Positions 1 to 8,315 of a stretch of DNA of 64,000 nt are shown piece by piece. The first letter of the stretch is position 1, and every line of letters begins with the position of its first letter. The notes beneath the pieces were generated by a model. The model was not told the origin of the DNA and did not search any database. It saw only the letters and a program-made list of their open reading frames with translations. The stretch spans positions 1 through 64,000 of the forward strand of contig CAZSHG010000013.1 of assembly GCA_964606695.1 (NCBI GenBank), written 5' to 3'. Made by a program: the position numbers and the translations under genes. Source of the DNA: CAZSHG01 sp964606695 [NCBI: uncultured bacterium]. GTDB lineage: Bacteria > UBP14 > UBA6098.

Positions 1-2985
1 AACCACTCAATGCATCAGCCAAATCAAACGACACCGTCGGGCAGAGGGAACCGACAACCGGAGTTGACGGCGAAACGCCCGAAATAACAGGCGGTGAGAG
101 ATCGATACCGAAACTCCAAACGAGTGTATCGGAATTCGGGTTACCGAAACGGTCTTCGGCGTAGAGAAGCGAACAGACGATTGTCGAACCGTCGATCCAG
201 GACGACGGCGGAGTGAATATCAGCGTATCCGGTCGATATTCCAGTTCCGGGTCGCTGACCATGAACCGCTCGTCGTTCACACCGAAAATAATTGTCCCCG
301 CAATTACCGTATCGAGATCACTCACAGTGAGTAGAATTTCACCGTCCTCGCATGCGCTCCAGGAGCCGTCAACAGGCTCGATTACATAGCCTATCGGCCC
401 GCCGGTGGGGACGTCGAAAGTCCAACATGTATCGCCTTCGTTGGGCGGGCATAAGTCCGGCGTGTCGAAGGAGCGCACGCAAATCCTTATCACGTCGCCG
501 CCCTCGATGAACAGCGGAATATCCGAAATATCCGCGTGATATGTTGAATCGATTCGACTGAACCACGATTCCGACAGGTCATACCAGGTCGGTGCACCTG
601 CGGGCATTATATCCACGCCGATCAGCGTTGCGTCGAGATCGGTTCCGGCGGGAGAATCGGTAAGGCTGAAGGAGATCATCGGCTCCAGAGTTCCGACGCT
701 GGCTCCTGGAGAGGGCAAAAGCCCGTAAGGCAATGGCGGTTCCAGGTCGATGTAGTATTCCCACGTCTCGCCTCCCATCAGTAGCGGGTTCCCGAGGCTG
801 TCGTCGGCGGAAATGAGCGAAACCTCCACGACGTCGCCGTGCGCCCAATCGCTTGAAGGCGCGAAGCACAACGTGTCCATCGTATAGGTCAATTCGGCGT
901 CAGCAATCGTATATGTCATTCCATCGACATCTATTTCGATACTGCTGTCATCCACCCCGTGATCTATCTCGACGTCGGCAAGTTCGATACAGAATCCCTG
1001 ATCCGCGCACGAGGAGACCAATTCGGCAATCATTGTCCCGGAGGAAAGATCGAAAATGTCCGAGTAAACCGGGCCTTCTATGTCGATCAAATAATCCCAA
1101 CAGGTCGCAAGGATATTCGGCGCGCAGTAATCCGGCATGTCGGTTGCGCCCACGCAAACGTGCACGGAATCGTTATGCTCAAATGCGATTCCCGCATCGG
1201 TGCAACTGAATTCGACATGGAAGCTATCCCCCACCCACGTTCCACTGAATCCGAAATCCCCTTCGCCGTAAGTTCCTCCGGCAATTGAGATGGTTACGGT
1301 AGATTCGTCCAGACCGGATAACGAATCGAAAATCATAAACAAGAAAACAGGTGATGAAACCGTTAAAATTTCGCCGTCCGGCGGGGAGATTCCCCACAAC
1401 ACCGGCGGCGTCAGGTCGATATAGAACTTCCAGTGCAACGTATCCGAAAGTGGATTACCGGAGATATCCTCGCCCTCAATTAAGCGAACAAGGATCGTAT
1501 CGCCATCCTCCCATAGAGTAGTCGGAGTGTAGATCAGAGTGTCGCCAGACCAGCTTACAGTGGGGTCGTCGCCCCAAACATCCACCTCATCTATTATAAG
1601 GTGCACCGTGCTTTCCGCTACGCCGTCCGGGTCGGAAAGGGTGATTATCACCGATTGATCGTCGCAGGCAGACCATGTTCCCGGCATAGGTTCGACTATT
1701 TCCGGATTCGGTCCCATCGGATTAACCGTGAACCACCAGCAAGTATCCATCACGTTGGGATCGCAATAATCGGGCATATCCTGAGCTGTAACGCAAATCG
1801 TTATCAAGTCGCCGTTCTCGAAGAACCAGCCAAGCGCGGATATATCGACCACGACATGCGAATCCGTAAAGGTTACCGCCGGGTCGTCGCTTGTAAGTGT
1901 CGCGGAATCGTTTATTGTGATAACTATCGACATACTGTCCAGGCCTGAAAGGTCGTCGAAGATGTCGAACTCGATTGTCGGCGCGGCGTCCGGGACGACA
2001 TCGCCAATATCCGGATCTGCCCCGGAAACGTAAGGCGGCGAGTAGTCGATTATGAATAACCACGAAAGCGGCGTTGCAAGCGGATTTCCTATCATATCCT
2101 CCGCCTCGTCAACGATGACGCGAACGGTGTCGCCGTCGCTGAAAGGCGCCGGAGGCAAATATATGAGCGTGTCGATGGAATCGCCGGACCAGGTTACCGT
2201 GGGATCGGTGCCGTAAACGTCCTCAGTATTCACGGTCATGTGGACTGTCGAATGGTCGATTCCGTTCTCGTCGAAAAGGGTGATGATTATCGGTTGTGGG
2301 TCGCATGCGGAAAACGTCCCGGGAAGCGGTTCTATTATTTCCGCCACCGGCCCCGACGGATCAACCAGGAACCGCCAGCAAGTGTCCAGTTCGTTAGCGG
2401 CGCAATAATCCGGTATATCCTCGGCGTGGACGCATATTTCCACCGTATCTCCGGTCTCGAAGATAAGACCAAGCGCACCGAGTGAAACCGAGACATGTGT
2501 CGGCGTCCAATCGACAGCCGGATTGTCAAGGTCAATAATAACAGAATCATTGATGCTGATTGTTACCGCGTCCTCGTTCAGGCCGGAAAGAAGGTCTTCG
2601 ATGTCGAATTCGATGGTCGGGCTGGCCTCCGGAACCGTGGACCCAGGAACCGGCAGTTCGCCCCAGAAAATCGGTGGGGTGAGGTCGGGTATCCACGTCC
2701 AGCAGACGGGAAGCGAATCATAAACCGTGCCGTAAATATCGTTCACCGAATCCAGACAGCAATCGACCGGAACGCCGTCAACCCAGGCAACCGCAGGGGT
2801 AAAGACAAGCATGTCATCGACATAATCGAGGAAACCGTCGCCGACCATATAGGTCGTGGCGTCGATGGTCAACCTTATCGAAGCCTCGTCGATACCGGAG
2901 TCGTCGAAGATGAACATGATTATTTGCTGATCGTCGCATGCCGAATATGTGCCGTCCAGCGGTTCGATTATCTCGACAATCGGTG
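1..2985 (-). repeat. Tandem two-domain Ig-like units (about 215 residues each, roughly five copies)
   Basis: The SACDDQ-type motif of each unit reads on the minus strand near 2930, 2295, 1660, 1005 and 345, a period of about 640-660 bases. Domain A begins EIIEPxxG and ends in a W-x-F-x-ID-L-x-PP motif. Domain B begins P-x-V-x-G-x-x-P, contains FDIxDxLSGLD and ends DTCWxFxVD. The fourth copy is the most degenerate at its start (SSCADQGF). The array continues past the left edge, so the total copy number is unknown. Confidence 0.75.
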
Positions 2986-5767
2986 GCGTGCATTCCGCCG
3001 TGCTGAAATCCCAGACCTCGGCTGTATCCGAACCGCAATCGCCCCAGGCTATCACGCTCCAGGTGTGCGCTTCGTCGCAATCGAAAACGGTATCGTATTC
3101 GGAAACCGTCAACCCGGACGCTACAACCAAACCGTCCAGAAGGAAGTCGTATGTGATGGGCGGATCGCCCTCCGCGTCTGTCCAGTCGAATTCGATTATC
3201 CCCGGCTCCATATCGATCGATCCGTCCGGCGGATCAATCAGGGAGACGCCGGATGGTGGGAATTCTACGTTCACGGTCGCGGTTCCGGTGTTCACGCACG
3301 ATGCCGGCGTCGTTACAGTGCAGGTATATGTCGTCGTGTCGGTCGGACTGACGGTGTATGCGCTTCCAGTGCCGCCGCCCGGAGACCATGAATAGGACGA
3401 TCCGGGAATATCGGGGTCTAAAAAGGCCGTAAGGGTGATGGATTCTCCGAGGCAAATATCCGCGTCCGCGATTGTAACGGTCGGCACGGGATTGACGTTG
3501 ATAGTCCCCACACCGCTTCCGGGGCATCCGTATTCGCTTATAACGTCGCAAGTATATGAGGTTGTTGCCGCAGGCGTAACCGATATGCTCGGTGTAGTTT
3601 CACCACCGGGGGACCATAGATATGTATATGTCCCGGAGGGGCTGACGTTCGCGGTCAGCGTCCCGCTTTCGCCCTCGCATATTTCCACGTCGTCGATTGT
3701 AACAACCGGATCGGGTTGGACAGTAACAACCGCATCGTCAGAACCGTCGCAACCGAAAGAGGACATGACGTAACATGTGTAAGTCGTCGTGGATGAAGGT
3801 GAAACGGTAATCGAAGAGGAAGTCCCGCCGCCCGGAGACCACGAATAGCCCCATGAACCGGCGGGGGTAACACTGGCCGTAAGAGTAACCGATTCGCCCG
3901 GGCAAACGAAGGTGTCATTCACGGTTACAACCGGTGTCGGATTGACTGTAACCGTTCCGGTGCCGATATCCGAACAACCGTAAGAGCTTGTAACCACGCA
4001 TGTGTATGTTGTCGTGGATGACGGCGACACCGTAATACTCGATCCAGTTCCTCCACCGGGAGTCCAGCTGTAGCTGTAGCTACCGGAAGGAGTAACATTC
4101 GCGGTGAGAGTGGCGGATTCTCCTTCGCAGATATCCACGTTAGCGATACTCACTGCCGGATCTGGATGGACGGTTATCATTACGTCGTCCATTTCGATAC
4201 AATCAGCCGCCGTTGCGGTTACCGTGTATGTAGTAGTCGATGTCGGGCAGGCGCTTGTATTCGGCGATGTCGGTGAGGACAGGCCTGTAGTCGGACTCCA
4301 GCTATACGACCAGACATAGCTTCCGATGCCTTCTCCGGCAGTATCGAGAACTGCGTGAATATCAGTGCACTCGCCACTACAAATATCGTAATCGTCCGCG
4401 CTTGCAGTTACCGAAATATCCGGGGGCGATGGTATGTCGATGCAATAATGCTCTGATACAGGACCTCCACCAGTCCATGTTACGGAAATATCATAACAAA
4501 CGGTGCTACCCATCAGAGACGGATCGATATTTATCGACCAGGTCGCCAAACCGGTGCCGCCATAACCGGCTATAGAACCGAGATTTTGCGGATTCGCGCC
4601 GCTCGCTATAGTAAGTCCGGCGGGCAACGATATGCTGACATTGACATTGTTTGCGGTAGCCGTTCCGACATTGGTGATGTAAGCTTCTACCGTAAACGGA
4701 TTGGGAATCACGGAAGAGCATGTGGCGTCGAAGGTCGGCGGGGTATGAGATATATTCAATCCCGGTGACCCGGTAATATCGCCTATGCCGTAATATGTAA
4801 CAAAAATAACCGAATCGCCCGGACAAATATAGCGCGGATACCATTTTACCATAGTAGCCGAATCGCCAAAAGCGCCGCCCGTATCCGCGATCCAATCGGC
4901 ATCGGCCCAGCCGTTGCCAACCGACGATGGCCAGCTTCCATACCAGAACACGTCCGGCGCGACCGCCTCGAATCCCATTAAAATACCGAGGGCGACTATA
5001 TCGCCCGCCGCCGGAGGATAACCGTTCTCATAGGCTCTCCATATAGGCGGGATTGTCGGTGCGTAAAAAATCTCAGCAATACCCGTATATCCGAAAGCAG
5101 TCGAAATTTCCGCGGCGTCGTTCCAGTCGAGCATCGTGTCGTAATATACAATACATCCACAGTTGTGGCACCCGCCGTCGGCGGGTTTCATAACCGCCTT
5201 GAATTTTATCTGCTCGTTTTCGCCCGGCGTTCCGCCGAGGCTCACGGGGGTAATCTCCTGGCGGATATATACGCCGTTCCAGTTATTCCAAACTCGATAG
5301 GCAACATTGCCGGAAAGCCAGTTAGAACTCGCACTGGGTAATGCCTCCGAAGTCTTCCCGGTCGCACCATCGACGTAATACATTACCCACTCGGTTCCCG
5401 GGGATTCCGGCCATGAATAAGTGAGCCGGACGTATGAGCCACCGCCGCCGGGATCGCCGCCCTCGTCGAACTCGCCGTAACTCTCATCGACGTCCGCGGC
5501 AACATAACCGTTGAACACACGGTGATCCATCGGCGCTAACGGCCTTTCCCGCGATCCCGTTTCGGGGAATAATATCCCGATATAATCTCTTTTCCAGGTT
5601 TCGTATTCTTCGGGCACGGTCGCCGGATCGGGCATCACGGATAACATGGAATCCAGAGCTTCACCGTCCGCCGCCGGAGGAGATAGCGTTCCAGAATGGG
5701 ATTCCGATACGATTATCGTAGGAGCAAAAAGAATTATCAGTGAAAACAAAATTACGATTCTTCTCAT
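1..5767 (-). CDS. Giant exported multidomain repeat protein (3' end missing at window edge)
   Basis: I read the minus strand from ATG at 5767 to the left edge without a stop, giving 1,922 codons with the C-terminus missing. Residues 1 to about 20 form a signal peptide (MRRIVILFSLIILFAP). Next come an unrecognised N-terminal region with a CHNCGC cluster and a CARDB-like domain with the theme TVEAYITNVGTATANNV. These are followed by five PKD/SprB-like repeats of about 75 residues, then about five copies of a two-domain Ig-like unit of about 215 residues. Recurring signatures are EIIEPxxGTxSACDDQ, FDIxDxLSGLD and DTCWxFxVD. Shine-Dalgarno AGGGAG lies just upstream of the ATG. Known families of this type are surface adhesins or extracellular scaffolds; a specific role cannot be read here. 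Related modules occur in the proteins at 19964-23638 and 25060-29793. Whether it ends in the same sorting domain lies outside the window. Confidence 0.85.
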   Translation of the reverse strand, partial: MRRIVILFSLIILFAPTIIVSESHSGTLSPPAADGEALDSMLSVMPDPATVPEEYETWKRDYIGILFPETGSRERPLAPMDHRVFNGYVAADVDESYGEFDEGGDPGGGGSYVRLTYSWPESPGTEWVMYYVDGATGKTSEALPSASSNWLSGNVAYRVWNNWNGVYIRQEITPVSLGGTPGENEQIKFKAVMKPADGGCHNCGCIVYYDTMLDWNDAAEISTAFGYTGIAEIFYAPTIPPIWRAYENGYPPAAGDIVALGILMGFEAVAPDVFWYGSWPSSVGNGWADADWIADTGGAFGDSATMVKWYPRYICPGDSVIFVTYYGIGDITGSPGLNISHTPPTFDATCSSVIPNPFTVEAYITNVGTATANNVNVSISLPAGLTIASGANPQNLGSIAGYGGTGLATWSINIDPSLMGSTVCYDISVTWTGGGPVSEHYCIDIPSPPDISVTASADDYDICSGECTDIHAVLDTAGEGIGSYVWSYSWSPTTGLSSPTSPNTSACPTSTTTYTVTATAADCIEMDDVMITVHPDPAVSIANVDICEGESATLTANVTPSGSYSYSWTPGGGTGSSITVSPSSTTTYTCVVTSSYGCSDIGTGTVTVNPTPVVTVNDTFVCPGESVTLTASVTPAGSWGYSWSPGGGTSSSITVSPSSTTTYTCYVMSSFGCDGSDDAVVTVQPDPVVTIDDVEICEGESGTLTANVSPSGTYTYLWSPGGETTPSISVTPAATTSYTCDVISEYGCPGSGVGTINVNPVPTVTIADADICLGESITLTAFLDPDIPGSSYSWSPGGGTGSAYTVSPTDTTTYTCTVTTPASCVNTGTATVNVEFPPSGVSLIDPPDGSIDMEPGIIEFDWTDAEGDPPITYDFLLDGLVVASGLTVSEYDTVFDCDEAHTWSVIAWGDCGSDTAEVWDFSTAECTPPIVEIIEPLDGTYSACDDQQIIMFIFDDSGIDEASIRLTIDATTYMVGDGFLDYVDDMLVFTPAVAWVDGVPVDCCLDSVNDIYGTVYDSLPVCWTWIPDLTPPIFWGELPVPGSTVPEASPTIEFDIEDLLSGLNEDAVTISINDSVIIDLDNPAVDWTPTHVSVSLGALGLIFETGDTVEICVHAEDIPDYCAANELDTCWRFLVDPSGPVAEIIEPLPGTFSACDPQPIIITLFDENGIDHSTVHMTVNTEDVYGTDPTVTWSGDSIDTLIYLPPAPFSDGDTVRVIVDEAEDMIGNPLATPLSWLFIIDYSPPYVSGADPDIGDVVPDAAPTIEFDIFDDLSGLDSMSIVITINDSATLTSDDPAVTFTDSHVVVDISALGWFFENGDLITICVTAQDMPDYCDPNVMDTCWWFTVNPMGPNPEIVEPMPGTWSACDDQSVIITLSDPDGVAESTVHLIIDEVDVWGDDPTVSWSGDTLIYTPTTLWEDGDTILVRLIEGEDISGNPLSDTLHWKFYIDLTPPVLWGISPPDGEILTVSSPVFLFMIFDSLSGLDESTVTISIAGGTYGEGDFGFSGTWVGDSFHVEFSCTDAGIAFEHNDSVHVCVGATDMPDYCAPNILATCWDYLIDIEGPVYSDIFDLSSGTMIAELVSSCADQGFCIELADVEIDHGVDDSSIEIDVDGMTYTIADAELTYTMDTLCFAPSSDWAHGDVVEVSLISADDSLGNPLLMGGETWEYYIDLEPPLPYGLLPSPGASVGTLEPMISFSLTDSPAGTDLDATLIGVDIMPAGAPTWYDLSESWFSRIDSTYHADISDIPLFIEGGDVIRICVRSFDTPDLCPPNEGDTCWTFDVPTGGPIGYVIEPVDGSWSACEDGEILLTVSDLDTVIAGTIIFGVNDERFMVSDPELEYRPDTLIFTPPSSWIDGSTIVCSLLYAEDRFGNPNSDTLVWSFGIDLSPPVISGVSPSTPVVGSLCPTVSFDLADALSG
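3290..4420 (-). repeat. Five tandem PKD/SprB-like repeats within the giant exported protein
   Basis: Translated on the minus strand, this stretch holds five copies of a unit of about 75 residues. The theme is DxxICxGESxTLTA, then a YSWSPGGGT motif, then SITVSPSSTTTYTC and a closing Cys. The first copy (near 4420) is the most divergent; the middle three are closest. The paired Cys residues, one near the start and two near the end of each unit, could form disulfides in an exported protein. Spacing is about 225 bases per unit. Confidence 0.8.
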
Positions 5768-5770
5768 AAG

Positions 5771-5787
5771 AACTCCCTGAGAGAGTT
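5771..5787 (-). promoter_or_regulatory. Leader hairpin that could mask the ribosome binding site of the giant gene
   Basis: On the minus strand the leader reads AACUCUC-UCA-GGGAGUU just before CUUAUG. The two arms pair over seven positions including one G-U, with a three-base loop. The 3' arm contains the GGGAG Shine-Dalgarno core. A stem this short may be marginally stable; a role in translation control is inference. Confidence 0.4.
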
Positions 5788-5809
5788 GCCTTTAACATAA
5801 TAGTATTAT

Positions 5810-5839
5810 AAATTAAACGTATAATTTTACATAAATCAA
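5810..5839 (-). promoter_or_regulatory. Candidate sigma70-type promoter for the giant gene
   Basis: The minus strand shows TTGATT (5839-5834), an 18-base spacer and TAATTT (5815-5810). The start codon lies about 43 bases downstream of the -10. It resembles the TTGACA/TATTTT promoters found elsewhere in the window but is weaker. Confidence 0.35.
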
Positions 5840-5867
5840 GCATTTTCCACCTTTTTTATATTTTGCC

Positions 5868-5896
5868 TTGACACTTCGATTTCGGTTTTTTACCTT
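5868..5896 (+). promoter_or_regulatory. Candidate promoter for the RmlA-like gene
   Basis: TTGACA at 5868-5873 is followed after 17 bases by TACCTT at 5891-5896. The -35 matches the other promoters in the window perfectly; the -10 is poor. The gene starts 70 bases downstream. Confidence 0.3.
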
Positions 5897-5965
5897 GATT
5901 TGAAAATATGCATCCGCCGCCATTGCCCGGTCCGCTTGGCAGATTCGGGACGATAGGAGTATATT

Positions 5966-6694
5966 ATGAAAGGCGTAATTCTCGCCGGCGGACTCGGAAC
6001 AAGGCTCAGGCCTCTTACAAATATTACCAACAAGCACCTTCTCCCCGTTTACGATTCTCCGATGATATATTACCCGATTCGGTCGCTGGTGGATGCCGAC
6101 ATCGACGACATAATGATAGTCTGTGGCGGCAATCACGCCGGAGAATTCCTGCGCCTTCTTGGTAACGGCGAAGAGTTTGGCTTAAAACATCTCAACTATA
6201 CTTACCAGATGAACGAAGGCGGAATCGCGGAGGCTCTGGGACTCTGCGAACATTTCGTCGATGGGGAAAAGGTCGTCGTGTTCCTGGGCGATAATATTAT
6301 CGAAAGCGGTTTGAAGGAAGCCGTCGGTGAATTCGAACGACAGAACGGCGGCGCGAGGATTATACTAAAAGAGGTCGATGACCCGCGGGATTACGGCGTC
6401 GTCAGTTTCGACACCAACGGTAGAATCTCCGAAATCATAGAGAAACCTGAAGATCCCCCGTCGAACTACGCCGTGATAGGCGTGTATATGTATGATCCCG
6501 AGGTTTTCGATATAATAAAAACCCTTGTTCCCTCCGGGCGCGGCGAGTTGGAAATCACAGACGTAAACAACGCCTATCTTAAAAGGGGAAAACTAAATCA
6601 CAGTATCCTCGAAGGATGGTGGGCGGACGCCGGAGCGTCTATCGAAGCCTATTACCAGACTATAGTAACCGTCGCAGATAGCAATAGAACGTAG
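5966..6694 (+). CDS. rmlA: Glucose-1-phosphate thymidylyltransferase (RmlA-like), short form
   Basis: Predicted to join dTTP and glucose-1-phosphate into dTDP-glucose, the first step of dTDP-sugar synthesis, in the cytoplasm. The 242-residue protein opens with the nucleotide-binding signature GGLGTRLRPLT and the KHLLPVYDSPMI motif that holds the sugar phosphate. FLGDNII carries the metal-binding Asp, and EKPEDPPSNYAVIGVYMYD and EGWWADAG are typical of the family. Usual RmlA proteins are about 290 residues; this one lacks the C-terminal helical extension that carries the allosteric site in classical enzymes. An alternative is a related sugar nucleotidyltransferase, but the motif set is closest to RmlA. 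It stands alone here, about 30 kb from rmlB and the rmlC-like gene. Start ATG follows AGGAG with good spacing. Confidence 0.85.
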   Translation: MKGVILAGGLGTRLRPLTNITNKHLLPVYDSPMIYYPIRSLVDADIDDIMIVCGGNHAGEFLRLLGNGEEFGLKHLNYTYQMNEGGIAEALGLCEHFVDGEKVVVFLGDNIIESGLKEAVGEFERQNGGARIILKEVDDPRDYGVVSFDTNGRISEIIEKPEDPPSNYAVIGVYMYDPEVFDIIKTLVPSGRGELEITDVNNAYLKRGKLNHSILEGWWADAGASIEAYYQTIVTVADSNRT

Positions 6695-6705
6695 TATAAA
6701 ATAAG

Positions 6706-8010
6706 TTACTCTTGTCTCTTTTTTAAGGATTTCCTCAACTCGGAAATCCTCTTCACAGCACAATATTGACCGCACATCGTGCAAGTATCCTTTTCGCGCG
6801 GAGGCGATTTCTCGCGTATTTTCGACGCCACTTCGGGGTCGATAGCCAGTTCGAGCATTTTATCCCAATCCAGATTATATCGTGCGTCGCTCATCGAATG
6901 ATCCCACTCCCATGCTCCCGAGATGTCCTTGGCTATATCGCCAGCATGTGCGGCGATCTTCGTAACTACAACGCCCTGCCTGACCGCTTCGACGTCCGGT
7001 AGCGAGAGATGCTCGTTGCAGGTAACATAGCACAGAAAATCCGCGCCGCTGGCCGCCGCAATCGCCCCGCCTATTGCGGATGTAACGTGATCGTAGCCGG
7101 GCGCAACGTCGGTTACTATCGGTCCCAGGACATAAAAAGGTGCTCCGTCGCATATCTGTTTCTGTATCTGGATATTCGCGGCAACGTCGTCTATTGGCAC
7201 GTGACCCGGTCCTTCGACCATGGCCTGCACACCGTTCTCCCGCGCCCGATAAACCAATTCGCCGAGGACGACTAATTCAGCTATCTGCGGCCTGTCCGTC
7301 GCGTCAGCGATAGCCCCGGGACGGAGGCCGTCGCCAAGCGAGAGCGTCATCTCGTATTTCTTCGCGATATCGCATAGCCTGTCGAACTGCTCATAGAGGG
7401 GATTCTCACGCATATTCTTATGAATCCACTCGGCGTGAAAAGCACCGCCCCTGGAGACTATATCCATCACACGGGTGCTCGTGAGCAAATCCTGCACTAC
7501 CTTATGCGTAACTCCCGCGTGCACCGTTATGAAGTCTACGCCCTGTTCGCCGTGTTTTTCTATAACCTCGAATAACTCGTCGGGGTCCATATCGACTACT
7601 GGTTTACCCCGGTTACGGCGGTTGACGGCGGCTTCGTAGATAGGCACGGTGCCGATTGGCACGGTCGAAGCCGCGATAATCTCACGCCGAATTTCGTCCA
7701 GATTCCCGCCGGTGGATAAATCCATAACCGTATCCGCCTTAGCCAATATTGCCGCCGAGAGTTTCTTCAGCTCCTCTTCCACACTCGCGTTGTCCTCGCT
7801 GGTGCCGATATTCGCGTTGACCTTGGTTGTCATACCCTGGCCGATTGCAACCGGCTCGATTTTGACTTCACGTTTGCGATTCCTGAGTATCGTAATCCTG
7901 CCGTTGGCGACGAATTCCCTTAAATCGTCCGGCTCGATATTCTCCGCATTTGCCGCGACTATAATCTCGGTGGAAACCAGTCCTTCGCGCGCTTCTTCTA
8001 ATAAACTCAT
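6706..8010 (-). CDS. thiC: Phosphomethylpyrimidine synthase ThiC
   Basis: ThiC is a radical-SAM enzyme that rearranges aminoimidazole ribotide into HMP phosphate, the pyrimidine half of thiamine. The 434-residue protein has the C-terminal cluster motif CTMCGQYC (C-x2-C-x4-C), which binds the 4Fe-4S cluster. Family blocks include GQGMTTKVNANIGTS, the MEGPGHVP-like segment MVEGPGHVPIDD and GPIVTDVAPGYDH. It is the short bacterial form without the N-terminal extension of enteric ThiC. Its paralogue BzaF, which makes hydroxybenzimidazole for cobamides, is the main alternative. The TPP riboswitch directly upstream argues for thiamine synthesis. No other thi gene is present. It converges on the RmlA-like gene with an 11-base gap. 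Confidence 0.95.
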   Translation of the reverse strand: MSLLEEAREGLVSTEIIVAANAENIEPDDLREFVANGRITILRNRKREVKIEPVAIGQGMTTKVNANIGTSEDNASVEEELKKLSAAILAKADTVMDLSTGGNLDEIRREIIAASTVPIGTVPIYEAAVNRRNRGKPVVDMDPDELFEVIEKHGEQGVDFITVHAGVTHKVVQDLLTSTRVMDIVSRGGAFHAEWIHKNMRENPLYEQFDRLCDIAKKYEMTLSLGDGLRPGAIADATDRPQIAELVVLGELVYRARENGVQAMVEGPGHVPIDDVAANIQIQKQICDGAPFYVLGPIVTDVAPGYDHVTSAIGGAIAAASGADFLCYVTCNEHLSLPDVEAVRQGVVVTKIAAHAGDIAKDISGAWEWDHSMSDARYNLDWDKMLELAIDPEVASKIREKSPPREKDTCTMCGQYCAVKRISELRKSLKKRQE

Positions 8011-8034
8011 CTCGTTCCTTCCTTAATACTCAAT

Positions 8035-8055
8035 AAAAAAAGCCCCTACCGGGGC
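8035..8055 (-). terminator. Intrinsic terminator of the TPP riboswitch
   Basis: On the minus strand GCCCC-GGUA-GGGGC (8055-8042) is followed by seven U residues (8041-8035). It lies between the TPP aptamer and the thiC start, the usual place for a riboswitch-controlled attenuator. Confidence 0.85.
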
Positions 8056-8059
8056 GATT

Positions 8060-8140
8060 GCCGAATCCCTGCGCCGGCATTATCCGGATCAGGTTCGACG
8101 GGTTATCCCGAAGGGTCTCAGCTTTCGCTCCCCGTTCAGC
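8060..8140 (-). ncRNA. TPP riboswitch (THI element) controlling thiC
   Basis: Reading the minus strand, outer stem P1 is GCUGAA (8140-8135) with UUCGGC (8065-8060). P2 is GGG/CCC around a minimal P3 (AGC-GAAA-GCU), followed by the conserved CUGAGA. The pyrophosphate-side arm carries ACCUGAUC, then CCGG-AUAAUG-CCGG, then CGCAGGGA. All conserved blocks of the thi-box are present. TPP binding should favour the downstream terminator and stop thiC transcription. A competing antiterminator is possible between the 5' CGGGG and CCCCG of the terminator stem (inference). Confidence 0.93.
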
Positions 8141-8244
8141 TTTATTAAAATAGAATTAAATATCGATAAGTCAAGTCCTATCATTTTATTCCGCAAAGCT
8201 TTAGAAAAAAGCGATTTGATGTCGATATGGCGAAATAAGCCTTT

Positions 8245-8280
8245 TTGACATTGACATCCAATCTCTATTTTTTATATTAT
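8245..8280 (+). promoter_or_regulatory. Promoter for asnS-lipoprotein-recO
   Basis: Two adjacent TTGACA hexamers (8245-8250 and 8251-8256) precede TATATT (8273-8278) or TATTAT (8275-8280). The second TTGACA gives a spacer of 16 or 18 bases. asnS starts about 36 bases downstream. The 8011-8315 gap holds this promoter and the riboswitch of the opposite gene; I see no small gene in it. Confidence 0.55.
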
Positions 8281-8315
8281 ATAAGTTTTGTATTCTCGAT
8301 ATCGAAGAAGCGAAA

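Noticed and set aside
2495-3391. A 298-residue open frame on the plus strand inside the repeat protein region.
   Set aside because: It is the mirror of the repeat-rich minus-strand gene, with biased composition and no family motifs, no Shine-Dalgarno and no gap in the real gene.
6706-8010. BzaF (hydroxybenzimidazole synthase) instead of ThiC.
   Set aside because: BzaF genes are usually under cobalamin riboswitches and next to cobamide genes; here a complete TPP riboswitch lies directly upstream.
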